This document shows, piece after piece, positions 6,590-15,339 of a stretch of 64,000 nucleotides of DNA. The notes under the pieces were generated by a model. The model was given only the letters and a program-made list of their open reading frames with translations. It was not told the DNA's origin and searched no databases. A program made the translations under genes and the position numbers. The stretch is from assembly GCA_002163975.1 (NCBI GenBank), contig CP019636.1:2207001-2271000 (forward strand), given 5' to 3'. The first letter of the stretch is position 1. Every line of letters starts with the position of its first letter. The stretch comes from Nostocales cyanobacterium HT-58-2. Its GTDB lineage: Bacteria > Cyanobacteriota > Cyanobacteriia > Cyanobacteriales > Nostocaceae.

Positions 6590-8176
6590 TTATTTTCCTA
6601 CACCATCCACCGCCCCCAAAGCCAAGAGTGCTGATCGCTGTGCTGCTGTTAACCCAGTCACACCCCTGATGTTCATCCCTTCATAAAGGCGATCAACTTT
6701 CAGGGTTTTAATGCACTCAAGAGTTTCCACATCCCACAGCTTTACCACATCATTTTGACTCGTGTGAACCAAAATATTGCCAACAGAATTAAAGCAAATA
6801 GTGGATAATCCACTACTATAAGTATGCAAGACTCTGACACAGGTAAAATTATTCATATCCCAGAAACGAATTGTTTGGTCATAACTGGCGGACGCCAAAG
6901 TGTAACCAACTTCTGTCGGGCATTGCTCGCCCGCTTCGCTAACGGAGAATGCTGCGCGAACAGGACTAAAACTGACTGACCAAACACCAGCAGTATGTTC
7001 TTCTAACACTTTTATACAAGTAAAGTTACTGGTATCCCAAAGTCGAATTGAGCCATCAAAACTAGCACTTGCGAGCACTTTACCATCTGGACTCCATGAT
7101 AATGACCAGATTGCATCAGTGTGACCAGGCAAAGTTGTTATGGACTTACCTTCACCCACATCCCATAACTTAACCAAGTAATCGTCACCACCTGTAGCTA
7201 AAATATCGCCATCTGGACTAAAGCTAACTGACCAGATGATATCCGTGTGTCCTTCTAATGTTTTTACACATTTATGCTCGTGAATATCCCACAACTTCAC
7301 GCTCTTGTCTCTACTAGTACTAGCCAAGGTTTGACCATCTGGACTAAAGCTAACTGATGTTACTTCACCGCTATGACCGTTAATGGTTGTAATACAATCA
7401 CCAGAAATGATATCCCATAGCTTAATGGTTGTGTCATCACTGCCACTCGCCAATATAGAACCATTAGGACTAAAGCTAATTGACCATACCCAACCTGTGT
7501 GACCTTGTAGAATTTTAGTAGAGTACCCAGACGCAACATCCCATAGCCAAACTGAACTATCTAAACTACCTACCGCCAATATACAATCATTAGGGCTAAA
7601 GCTGACCGAATGCGCTCCACTGGAATGACCCTTTAAAGTTCTCACGCACACACCTTTACTTGTATCCCATAAACGCACGCTGGAATCTTTACCAACACTA
7701 ACTAAGATTCGACCATCTAGACTAAAAATGACTGAGAACACTTGATTTGTATGACCGTGTAAAATTTTAACGCACGTACTTTGCTGCACGTTCCACAACC
7801 TCACACTCAAGTCAAAACTACCCATGGCTATAGTTTGACCATCTGAACTAAAGCAAACTGACCACACCCAATCTTTATGACCGTGGAATATTTTGATGCA
7901 AGTACCTTTATTCACATCCCATAACCGAACAGAGTGGTCGCTACTACCACTGGCAAGAGTTTTACCATCTGGACTGAAGCAAACCGAACATATCCTGCCA
8001 GCATGACCTTGCAAAGTTTTGATACAGATACCTTGAGTGATATTCCACAAGCGGATTTCGCCATCTAGACTACCACTTGCTAGAGTACAACCATCAGGAT
8101 GAAACGTGACTGAATATACCTCACCAGTATGACCGTGCAGTACTTTGAGACACTTACCTAAGCGGATATCCCACAA
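6590..8176 (-). CDS. C-terminal WD40 part of a frameshifted STAND protein
   Basis: The frame holds about 12 WD40 repeats, each with a [17 protein letters not shown] core. Its apparent start at 8176 is a TTG inside an RLWD motif, and the same frame continues open upstream with WD40-like sequence ([20 protein letters not shown]) to about 8260. It is thus the continuation of the NB-ARC frame at 8217-10232, displaced by one frameshift. With the two repeats encoded upstream, the intact protein would have about 14 WD repeats, enough for two seven-bladed propellers. One blade is interrupted by about 18 extra residues from a palindromic repeat (6904-6963). Confidence 0.85.
   Translation of the reverse strand: MWDIRLGKCLKVLHGHTGEVYSVTFHPDGCTLASGSLDGEIRLWNITQGICIKTLQGHAGRICSVCFSPDGKTLASGSSDHSVRLWDVNKGTCIKIFHGHKDWVWSVCFSSDGQTIAMGSFDLSVRLWNVQQSTCVKILHGHTNQVFSVIFSLDGRILVSVGKDSSVRLWDTSKGVCVRTLKGHSSGAHSVSFSPNDCILAVGSLDSSVWLWDVASGYSTKILQGHTGWVWSISFSPNGSILASGSDDTTIKLWDIISGDCITTINGHSGEVTSVSFSPDGQTLASTSRDKSVKLWDIHEHKCVKTLEGHTDIIWSVSFSPDGDILATGGDDYLVKLWDVGEGKSITTLPGHTDAIWSLSWSPDGKVLASASFDGSIRLWDTSNFTCIKVLEEHTAGVWSVSFSPVRAAFSVSEAGEQCPTEVGYTLASASYDQTIRFWDMNNFTCVRVLHTYSSGLSTICFNSVGNILVHTSQNDVVKLWDVETLECIKTLKVDRLYEGMNIRGVTGLTAAQRSALLALGAVDGVGK
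6904..6963. repeat. Palindromic repeat inserted in frame in a WD40 blade
   Basis: Between FSP and TLASAS of a WD40 repeat, where two or three residues are normal, the gene carries about 20 residues ([20 protein letters not shown]). The DNA holds CGGGC-7nt-GCCCG (6917-6933) and tgcgcgaac/gcttcgctaacg motifs shared with the intergenic palindromic modules of this window. The insertion preserves the frame. Confidence 0.65.
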
Positions 8177-8216
8177 TCTAATTGAAGTATCACTACTGCC
8201 GCTTGCTAAAATTTGA

Positions 8217-10232
8217 CTATCCGGACTCCAAGCTACAGACCAAACAACATCTGTGTTGATCTAAAGTTTTTAAGCAATCCCCCGTTTGTACATCCCACAA
8301 TTTGACTAGTTTATCTAGACCACAACTTGCCAGGGTTTGCCCCGAAGGACTAAAGGCGACTGCCCAAACAATACCTTCGTGTCCTTGAAATGTCAACAAG
8401 TTTTTTCCATCCGCCACTTGCCACAAATGAATCTGCCCATCAATATCACCCGTAGCCAACAGTTTTCCATCTGGACTCAAGGCAAGTGAAAAAATACTCT
8501 TCAAGCTTGTAGCAAATACAGACTTATCAAAAGCAGTATTTTGGAAGTTCACTCCAGCTAAATTTACACGCTGTAAGTCAGCTTGTCTAATACTCAAATT
8601 TGAGAAGTCATACCCTTGTAAATTTACTTGCAAATGCACTAACAAGTTGAGGATATTGCCTCCGGTATACCCTGTTAATATTGCAGCTTGATGTCTTTGC
8701 TGCTTCAATAGATCCTGCAACAAAATTACAAGCTTTTGTTGACTGCCCAACTCTAGCAACAATTGCTCAAGCAAGGGTTGCACAATTAGTTGCTTTTGTA
8801 TTTCCCGGATGTAATCTTTGGCTGTTGCCTTAATCAAAGCATGGGTTTTAAACAAGCGTAAAGAAACAGATTTTTCCCCTACTAATTCTTGACAAACTTG
8901 TTCAACCAATCGCTGCGTGCCATATTCCATAACGACTGGTTGCAGAAAGAAATACTCGCTGCTTTTTTCAATTAATGAGCGTTGCAATAAGGATTTAATA
9001 GCTTGCGGTAATTGACGCTGGGAAGCAGATGTTACTATATCCTCAGCTAACTCGGCAAGGGATACTGGCTCTCGATTAATTGCCAGCCAATACATGAGTT
9101 CCTCTTCTACCGCTGACAAACGCTGGAACTGACGTTCTAACAAGTCACCGATGTCCTCAAAAATGAGTATCCCCTGTTGCATATACTGCAAAACAGGGGC
9201 AATACTACCATTGAAAAGCTCTTGGGTTCCGGCTGCTACCATCTTGAGCGCTAAGGGATTACCCCCATAATGCTCGATGAGTTCTTGCCATTCTCGTTCT
9301 GTACCCGTGAATTGTCCTTTTTGCTGGAATAACTGTTGTCCCTCGGTAGGATTTAATCCTTTTAATAGGAGCGACTTAACTCCTGTTCTGTCTCCTTCTA
9401 GCGGTACCATTTCTCTGGGTTTTTCTCTAGAAGTCAGCAGAACGCAACTCATATGAGGTACTTCGCCAACACACTTCAGTAATTGACCATATCCCTCGTA
9501 ACCAGGACGACATTGCCCTGCTTGACCATTACTACATAAAATTGTCTCAACATTGTCTAAAATCAGCAGACATCGATTTGATTGCAAACATTCCATCAGC
9601 TTCGATAGTTTGCCATCAAAGCTTTCAGGTAGCACCATCTCTTTTCGTAGCGCCCACAGCAAAAATTGCAGTATGTTTGTTACAATGTCATCCACTGGTG
9701 GTGCATTTTGCAGACTTCGCCACACCACTACCTCAAATTCGGTTTGAATTTGTAACCCCAACTTCACAGCTAACGTACTTTTGCCAATACCACCAATTCC
9801 CAGCAGTGCGACTAATCGACATCGTTCTTCCAACACCCAGTGTCGTAGCTGCAATAATTCTTCACTACGACCATAAAACACGGATGCATCCGGTGCTTCT
9901 CCCCAATCATACTGTGGGTTGGCTTGTCGAGTTTCTAGTTCCTCTGATGGGGAAATAGGTCGGGTATAATCGCTCTTAGACAACTCCAGCCCAAAGGCTC
10001 TAAAAGCAGATTGCAACGAACTTTTATCTACAGGTTCCTCTCGTCCCAGTATCCTGGAAATAGTGTGCAGTGCTAAGTGTGTGCGATCGCTCAATTCTTC
10101 TAAAGAAAAGTTGTCTCCAGCATTCTCATCAAATTCGGCTTGAATTTTGGCAGCTTGAAATCTGTCCCAACCTTGAAGGGTGAGGATGACACCCCGCCTA
10201 CGTCTGCTTGACTGCTGTTTCATCAATATCAC
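8217..10232 (-). CDS. HTH/NB-ARC STAND protein, N-terminal part (frameshifted)
   Basis: This 671-residue frame encodes an N-terminal helix-turn-helix-like region ([20 protein letters not shown], residues 42-61) and an NB-ARC ATPase: P-loop GIGGIGKST (145-153), Walker [11 protein letters not shown] (about 220), GGNPLALK near 325. A helical arm follows, then a short pentapeptide-like run ([18 protein letters not shown]) and two WD40 repeats. It ends abruptly in [19 protein letters not shown], where homologous repeats would read [14 protein letters not shown]. Restoring one base at about 8253-8262 joins it to the downstream WD40 frame (total about 1210 residues). STAND proteins of this kind are thought to be switch-like sensors with the WD40 part as ligand detector. 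Whether the break is a true mutation or a read error cannot be decided here. Confidence 0.85.
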   Translation of the reverse strand: MILMKQQSSRRRRGVILTLQGWDRFQAAKIQAEFDENAGDNFSLEELSDRTHLALHTISRILGREEPVDKSSLQSAFRAFGLELSKSDYTRPISPSEELETRQANPQYDWGEAPDASVFYGRSEELLQLRHWVLEERCRLVALLGIGGIGKSTLAVKLGLQIQTEFEVVVWRSLQNAPPVDDIVTNILQFLLWALRKEMVLPESFDGKLSKLMECLQSNRCLLILDNVETILCSNGQAGQCRPGYEGYGQLLKCVGEVPHMSCVLLTSREKPREMVPLEGDRTGVKSLLLKGLNPTEGQQLFQQKGQFTGTEREWQELIEHYGGNPLALKMVAAGTQELFNGSIAPVLQYMQQGILIFEDIGDLLERQFQRLSAVEEELMYWLAINREPVSLAELAEDIVTSASQRQLPQAIKSLLQRSLIEKSSEYFFLQPVVMEYGTQRLVEQVCQELVGEKSVSLRLFKTHALIKATAKDYIREIQKQLIVQPLLEQLLLELGSQQKLVILLQDLLKQQRHQAAILTGYTGGNILNLLVHLQVNLQGYDFSNLSIRQADLQRVNLAGVNFQNTAFDKSVFATSLKSIFSLALSPDGKLLATGDIDGQIHLWQVADGKNLLTFQGHEGIVWAVAFSPSGQTLASCGLDKLVKLWDVQTGDCLKTLDQHRCCLVCSLESG

Positions 10233-10578
10233 CTAAAACGGAGTAGATGCATCTCAATAGAGAAAATTCTCAAAGGAAAATAGAAGGAGATAGTGTGAAA
10301 CAAAATTTAAGTTTGACAAATCAAATAAAATATGGTTTCGTGCATATCTTAATTTGAGCTAACTTATGTAAGTTAATAGGTTGAGTGAGAGTTTACTTAT
10401 GCAGTTTTTACCAGCATGGTTATCACAAGATCAGCTTTCTTTGTAACAAATTACGTGAATTAACTAATTTGCGTACTACAATCTGGGTAAAAAGTGCTGG
10501 TTTGCCACACGTCACACATACGCCATTCATTAGTCACAGCAACGACACAAGCACAAGTTAACCTGTTGTCTGTAATTT
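10233..10578. other. Intergenic, promoter side of the STAND gene
   Basis: The region is AT-rich and has no supported gene. It must contain the STAND promoter on the minus strand. It contains imperfect repeats of acttatg(c/t)a but no operator that I can support. Confidence 0.4.
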
Positions 10579-10794
10579 ATGACGGGAGAAACGGTTAGAG
10601 CAATGACTGGACAAGACTATGCATCGAGTTCTTTTCGGCTCATGCTGGGCTTGTTGTTGGGCACTTTACCTATTGTTGTTGGTGGTTTACTACTCAAGCC
10701 AATTCTCAACGCCTGTAACTCCCCACTGCGAGGGTTAGTCGTTATTGGTGCAGCGTCTATTGTCATGTCTTTGCTGCTGGCGATCGCAGAATGA
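10579..10794 (+). pseudogene. Fragment of undecaprenyl-diphosphatase (UppP/BacA)
   Basis: The 71-residue frame contains MTGQDYASSSFRLMLGLLLG, then TLPIVVGGLLLKPILNACNS and LRGLVVIGAASIVMSLLLAI. This resembles the internal membrane region of UppP, which recycles the lipid carrier of cell-wall synthesis (the GTIP-x(3)-GLL motif followed by a helix ending LALAE). The family is about 260-290 residues with catalytic Glu and Arg residues outside this stretch, so the piece cannot be functional. It abuts a transposase scrap on the other strand. Confidence 0.55.
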
Positions 10795-11000
10795 AGCTGC
10801 CTTAAATAAGGCTTCAAGGATAAAGTCGTAAGAAGTGAGAGAGGCAATCATGGAAGGTGTAATTTCTTTGAGGGCATCAGTTAACTTTTGCTGTAGTTGT
10901 GAGAGTGTTTTACAGTTTTCCCATTGGAGTTGAGATTTGAGAAATCCCCAAAACCGCTCAATCGGGTTGAGTTCAGGAGAGTGAGGAGGCTGAAAAATCG
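10795..11000 (-). pseudogene. IS630-family transposase C-terminal remnant
   Basis: The minus strand reads IFQPPHSPELNPIERFWGFL, then KSQLQWENCKTLSQLQQKL and SMIASLTSYDFILEALF. The HSPELNPIERFW segment is the hallmark around the last catalytic acidic residue of IS630-type DDE transposases. Nothing upstream of this block remains: at 11001 the sequence switches abruptly to the duplicated antitoxin. Confidence 0.8.
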
Positions 11001-11157
11001 CTTGTTTGGGTGATACTATTACCCTGCCAGCTTAAACGTCCCGCTAAATCAGAAAAATCATAGGATTTCGTTTGAGGAGTATCTGGGACACTTAGATTTA
11101 AAACGACAACTACATCAACAGTACCAGATGACAATGCAGTGGGAATATCAAGATGTA
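11001..11157 (-). pseudogene. Truncated second copy of the 64-288 antitoxin gene
   Basis: 11001-11157 is almost identical to 86-243, with only a few differences (for example gatactattaccc versus gatactatcaccc, gacaatgcag versus gataattcag). It covers about residues 16-68 of the antitoxin but lacks its start, its end and the PIN toxin. Both breakpoints are sharp: cttgtttggg on the left joins the IS630 scrap, and agatgta on the right joins unrelated DNA. Confidence 0.85.
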
Positions 11158-11183
11158 GTGCCCCTGTCTGTGGTTATGTGTCG

Positions 11184-13982
11184 TTAATCCTTAATAGTCT
11201 TTGTTTTGAATAGCCGCATTCCATTCGCCGTTACCAACAACGATGTTCCTGTATCTGCTAAGACGGCGATCGCCAACCCAACAAAACCAAATGTCCCCAA
11301 CAGCAGAAACAAACCTTTTGTTACCAAAGAAAAGACTACATTCTGTTGAATCACAGATACAGTACGGCGGCTTAGTTCCACTGCATAAGCAAGCCGTCTA
11401 AGGTCACTTCCCACTAGCACAACATCTGCTGTTTCCAGAGCAATATCAATTCCACCAACCGCAAAACTAATATCTGCAGCAGCCAGAGCGGGCGCATCGT
11501 TGATGCCATCCCCAACCATGCCTACCACCCCTTTTCGACGCAGCTGTTCAATTGCTTGCAGCTTATCTTCTGGTAGCAGTTCTGCCCGATACTCTGTAAT
11601 TCCTACTTGTTGGGCAATCTGCTTGGCAACAGCAGTGCGATCGCCCGTTAGCATTACCAACTGCTTTAGCCCAAAGCGCTTGAGCTGTCGTACTGCCTCT
11701 GTTGCTTCTAAGCGTAGCCCATCCGAGAGGGCGATCACTCCCAATAATCCTTGGGTTGTCCCTACCAACACTGGGGTTTGAGCGAGCTGTTCAATTTCAG
11801 CCAACAGAGATTCAGCTTGACTAGACAAAGGAATACCAGAGTCTATGAATAACTGTCGATTACCAACAAAGTATAAAAGTTCACCAAAGCTTGCCTGAAT
11901 CCCTTTACCGGGTAACGCTGTGAAGTTAACAGGTGTTTCTAACTCTATCCCTTCTGAGTGAGCGTTTGTTACAATTGCCTTTGCTAGTGGATGTTCTGAG
12001 AACTGCTCTAGTGAGGCTGCAATCTGTAGCACCACATCTGTACTTACTTTCCCAAGGTCATAAACTTCCTGCACAATGGGTAAACCTTGTGTAAGGGTGC
12101 CAGTTTTATCAAAAGCAAGAGTCGTCAGATGCCCGGCTGTTTCTAGTGCATTACCTCCTTTGAATAATACTCCTTGCCGAGTTGCAGCACCAATGGCGCT
12201 GACAATTGAAACAGGGGTAGAAATCACCAAGGCACAAGGACAAGCTATTACCAACATCACTAGCGCCCGATAAAACCAAACATTAAAAGATTGGGTAAAT
12301 ACCAAAGGTGGAATGAAGGCAATAGCGATCGCTATCAAAATTACAATCGGGGTGTAAACTTGTGCAAACCGATCCACCCATTGTTGTGTGGGAGCGCGAC
12401 TTCCTTGGGCTTCTTCTACCAAATGAATAATTTTGGCAACGGTTGTATCGTCAGATGTATGGGTAACTTTAACTTCTAAAAAACCTGATTGATTCAACGT
12501 CCCAGCATAAACCGTATCGCCTCTTTCTTTATCTTCTGGGATTGACTCTCCTGTAATCGGGGATTGGTCAATAGCGCTTGTACCAGAAACGACTATGCCA
12601 TCCAACGCCACACGCTGTCCTGGTCGAATGGTCAAAATTTCACCAACTTGAACACTTTCAACAGGAACTGTAACTTCTTTACTCCCTCGCTTGACGGTAG
12701 CAGTTGGTGGCGTTAAATTCATCATGGCGCTGATCGCATTGCGCGTGCGACCAAAGGTAAAAACTTGCAGCGTTGTGCCTAGAGAGAACAAAAACAGGAC
12801 GAGCGTTCCTTCAAACCAGTCCCCTAAAATCACTGCCCCAATAACTGAAATGGTCATCAGCAGATTCATATCGGCGCGGCGCAAACGCAACTCAAACAAC
12901 CCAGCCCGTGCTGTGGGATAGCCTGCAATGACGATGCCAATGCCATAAAAACCTCGTGCTATCCAGACGGGTAACGCTAAATGTTGCGCGAGTAAGCCCA
13001 GAATTAACCCCACTCCCGCTAAAATGACACTTTGTCCCCGACGGTTCGTAATCCAGAATCTCCAATCTACTAGATCGCCTTTTTGAGTCGTTTTGGCGAC
13101 TGGATGAGCGTGGTCATGGTCATGATTGTGCTCATGGCAATCATCATGGGTGTTGTGGCGCTCACTTGCCTCAAGACTCTGCTCAACCGTATATCCCAGA
13201 CCTTTAATTCGGTCATAGATTGCTGCTTCACTTACTAATTGTGGGTCGTAGGATAGTTGCAATCGTTCAGTGGCAAAGTTAACCGATACATCTGTGACCC
13301 CTGCCATTTGCTGCAAGCCGACCTCAATTGTCTTAGCACAGCTGCCGCAATCCATTCCGTTTACTTTCACTTGTAGCTTTTTAGCATAAGCTACTTCAAC
13401 GTGTTCGTGGTCATCATGCTCGTGATCGTGGTTGCGAGAACAGGAATGAGAATAATGGTGCGGCTCTACTTCACGACTGTGCTCAACTGTATAACCTAAA
13501 GCTCTAACCCGGTCATAAATTGCTGTCTCGTTAAGGATCTGCGGATTATAGGATACTTGCATTCTTCCTGTAGCAAAGCTGACTGATGCCTCCAAAACGC
13601 CTGCCATTTGCTGCAAGCCAACTTCAACTGTTTTGGCACAACCGCCACAATCCATCCCCCCAATTTGTGCCTGTAGTTTTTTAGCAGGTGCCACCTCAAC
13701 ATAGGTGTGGTCGCTGTCACAGCAGTGGGTGTGATTATGCGGCATTGCTTCACCACTCAGTTTAACCATATAACCCAAAGCAGTTATGCGATTTCTAATT
13801 TCAGTTTCGCTCAAGAGCTGAGTGTCATAGGAAACTTTGACTTTTGCAGTTGCAAAGCTAACAGTTGCTTCCGTTACACCGCGTAATGAAAGTAAACTGG
13901 CTTCAATTGTCTTGGCACAACTTCCACAGTCCATACCATCAACTTGTAAAAGTTGAGTCTTGAGGGAAGGAGTTTGAGTCAT
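11184..13982 (-). CDS. Heavy-metal P1B-type ATPase with three HMA domains
   Basis: This 932-residue export pump probably moves Zn, Cd or Pb out of the cytoplasm. It has three N-terminal HMA domains with GMDCxxC motifs (C19/C22, C112/C115, C212/C215) separated by His/Asp-rich linkers (about 81-92, 173-194, 275-293). Then come the membrane helices, the TGES phosphatase loop (477-480), the CPC ion motif (581-583), the phosphorylation motif DKTGT (625-629) and a GDGINDAPAL hinge. HMA2 and HMA3 look like a recent internal duplication, since their DNA is highly similar. CPC plus the His-rich linkers fits the ZntA/CadA/ZiaA type; copper is less likely given the ArsR-type regulator. It is divergent from that repressor gene. 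Confidence 0.93.
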   Translation of the reverse strand: MTQTPSLKTQLLQVDGMDCGSCAKTIEASLLSLRGVTEATVSFATAKVKVSYDTQLLSETEIRNRITALGYMVKLSGEAMPHNHTHCCDSDHTYVEVAPAKKLQAQIGGMDCGGCAKTVEVGLQQMAGVLEASVSFATGRMQVSYNPQILNETAIYDRVRALGYTVEHSREVEPHHYSHSCSRNHDHEHDDHEHVEVAYAKKLQVKVNGMDCGSCAKTIEVGLQQMAGVTDVSVNFATERLQLSYDPQLVSEAAIYDRIKGLGYTVEQSLEASERHNTHDDCHEHNHDHDHAHPVAKTTQKGDLVDWRFWITNRRGQSVILAGVGLILGLLAQHLALPVWIARGFYGIGIVIAGYPTARAGLFELRLRRADMNLLMTISVIGAVILGDWFEGTLVLFLFSLGTTLQVFTFGRTRNAISAMMNLTPPTATVKRGSKEVTVPVESVQVGEILTIRPGQRVALDGIVVSGTSAIDQSPITGESIPEDKERGDTVYAGTLNQSGFLEVKVTHTSDDTTVAKIIHLVEEAQGSRAPTQQWVDRFAQVYTPIVILIAIAIAFIPPLVFTQSFNVWFYRALVMLVIACPCALVISTPVSIVSAIGAATRQGVLFKGGNALETAGHLTTLAFDKTGTLTQGLPIVQEVYDLGKVSTDVVLQIAASLEQFSEHPLAKAIVTNAHSEGIELETPVNFTALPGKGIQASFGELLYFVGNRQLFIDSGIPLSSQAESLLAEIEQLAQTPVLVGTTQGLLGVIALSDGLRLEATEAVRQLKRFGLKQLVMLTGDRTAVAKQIAQQVGITEYRAELLPEDKLQAIEQLRRKGVVGMVGDGINDAPALAAADISFAVGGIDIALETADVVLVGSDLRRLAYAVELSRRTVSVIQQNVVFSLVTKGLFLLLGTFGFVGLAIAVLADTGTSLLVTANGMRLFKTKTIKD

Positions 13983-14032
13983 GGCAGCTAAGGAGAAAAG
14001 ACTACAAAGTTAACTGCCAATATTTTAATACA

Positions 14033-14056
14033 ACAATTGAACAACTGTTCAATTGT
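14033..14056. promoter_or_regulatory. Perfect palindrome, probable SmtB-type operator
   Basis: ACAATTGAAC-AACT-GTTCAATTGT is a perfect 10-4-10 inverted repeat in the 133-bp divergent gap between the ATPase (start 13982) and the ArsR-type repressor (start 14116). SmtB/ZiaR proteins bind imperfect TGAACA-type inverted repeats in just this position and let go when Zn or Cd binds. The assignment rests on position and the TTGAAC half-site. Confidence 0.75.
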
Positions 14057-14115
14057 ATAACTACTATAATTTTAGGTACTATTGAAATTGAGAACCATTT
14101 TCTACCAAGGACACC

Positions 14116-14520
14116 ATGAACAAGCGCAAGACGACGCAAGACTTGGAAAACCTCACTAATTCTGATGCACCAAAGTGTGACAGTCATGTAGTACACCTAG
14201 ATCATGTACGCGCCTCAAAGGTGCAAATCTTGCCAACAGACAAGGCACGACAGATGGCAGAGGTTTTTGGAGTGATGGCAGATACAAACCGCCTACGCCT
14301 TCTATCAGCTTTGGCTGACCAAGAGTTGTGTGTTTGCGATCTAGCGGCATTAACGAAAATGACGGAATCAGCTGTTTGCCATCAACTGCGATTATTAAAA
14401 GCGATGCGTTTAGTTAACTACCGCCGGGAAGGTCGAAACGTCTATTACAGCTTGGCTGACAGTCATCTTCTTAACCTGTATCGTTGTTTGGTAGAACATT
14501 TAGATTCGTCAAACGTTTAA
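14116..14520 (+). CDS. ArsR/SmtB-family metal-responsive repressor
   Basis: This 134-residue winged-helix repressor has a metal-site helix ELCVCDLAAL (residues 70-79, Cys 72 and 74) and a recognition region TESAVCHQLRLLKAMRLV (83-100). Its C-terminal helix ADSHLLNLYRCLVEHLD has D115, H117 and H128 at the spacing of the SmtB alpha-5 zinc ligands; the fourth SmtB ligand (Glu) is not obviously kept. C21 and H24 in the N-terminal tail could be extra ligands, as in ZiaR/CadC. It most likely represses the divergent ATPase gene through the palindrome at 14033-14056. Confidence 0.9.
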   Translation: MNKRKTTQDLENLTNSDAPKCDSHVVHLDHVRASKVQILPTDKARQMAEVFGVMADTNRLRLLSALADQELCVCDLAALTKMTESAVCHQLRLLKAMRLVNYRREGRNVYYSLADSHLLNLYRCLVEHLDSSNV

Positions 14521-14636
14521 ATGCCCAATTGTCTGGTTGTAAATACTGCCTGCTGTTTCAAAATCATTTTTTAATTCATAATTTGTGAGAAAAAGTCAAT
14601 TGAAAACGAACGTTGCTGTAATGGATGAACGTTTAA

Positions 14637-15143
14637 TTGCCAGAAGGATTTCTGAACGCATGGTCATTGCCATCGGCGGGTTACTATTGTTGGTGTTTGC
14701 GTTGTTGTGATTTGGGAAGGAGCTCAAGCAAACCGAAATTAGTTGACGAAAACCAAGTCATAGTTGTAGAAAATCTCGCAGTGAAAAACATGGTTAGAAA
14801 CTCCAAGTTAGCTAAATCTATTAGTGATGCTGGATGGGGTCAGTTTTGTACCATGTTGAAATACAAGGTAGAATTGGAAGGAAAAATCTACATCGAAGTA
14901 GACAGATTTTTCCCCAGTTCAAAAACTTGTAGCAACTGCTTGCATCCAGTAGATAACCTCAGTTTAGATATTCGTAGTTGGCAGTGTCCTAAATGCCAAA
15001 CAAGACACGACAGGGACATCAACGCAGCTATGAATATACGAGATGAAGGTTTACGAATTTTGGCGGGAGGGCATCTCGCTACTGCTTCTGGACAACGTGT
15101 CAGACCATCTAAAGGCACTGCTTTTAGAGGCAACGCTGGATGA
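14637..15143 (+). pseudogene. TnpB C-terminal fragment
   Basis: From about 14732 the frame reads as the end of an IS605-type TnpB: VIVVENLAVKNM (RuvC-II Glu region), KLAKSISDAGWGQF, a CSNC...CPKC zinc ribbon and HDRDINAAMNI with the RuvC-III Asp. The RuvC-I half and the N-terminal domain are missing, so it cannot be an active nuclease. The first 30 codons of the frame are unrelated. In another frame, 14582-14709 (RRISERMVIAIGGLLLLVF) looks like the tail of a lost membrane protein, possibly a GDT1/UPF0016 type, but that is weak. Confidence 0.75.
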
Positions 15144-15151
15144 AGGAAGAA

Positions 15152-15174
15152 TCTCTGCCGTTCTACGGCGGAGA
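15152..15174. repeat. Hairpin at the right end of the TnpB remnant
   Basis: TCTCTGCCGT-TCT-ACGGCGGAGA forms a stem with one G-T pair, 8 nt after the TnpB stop. Its position matches the subterminal hairpin or guide-RNA end of IS605-type elements; it could equally act as a terminator. Confidence 0.5.
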
Positions 15175-15339
15175 GTTGTCAAGGTCACTCAGTAGATACA
15201 ATGATTCAGCGCTAAGAGTAACAAACTCTACAAGAATCGTCATCAGCCCTTAGGCTCTTACTGAGTCGCTCCTGCATATTTCATCGTTGAAGGGGCATTT
15301 TAAGAATATTGGTGGGGTGTACTGTAAAGGCTAATGCTA

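Noticed and set aside
12691-12921. Plus-strand frames inside the P-type ATPase gene
   Set aside because: They are shadows on the opposite strand of a well-supported 932-codon gene.
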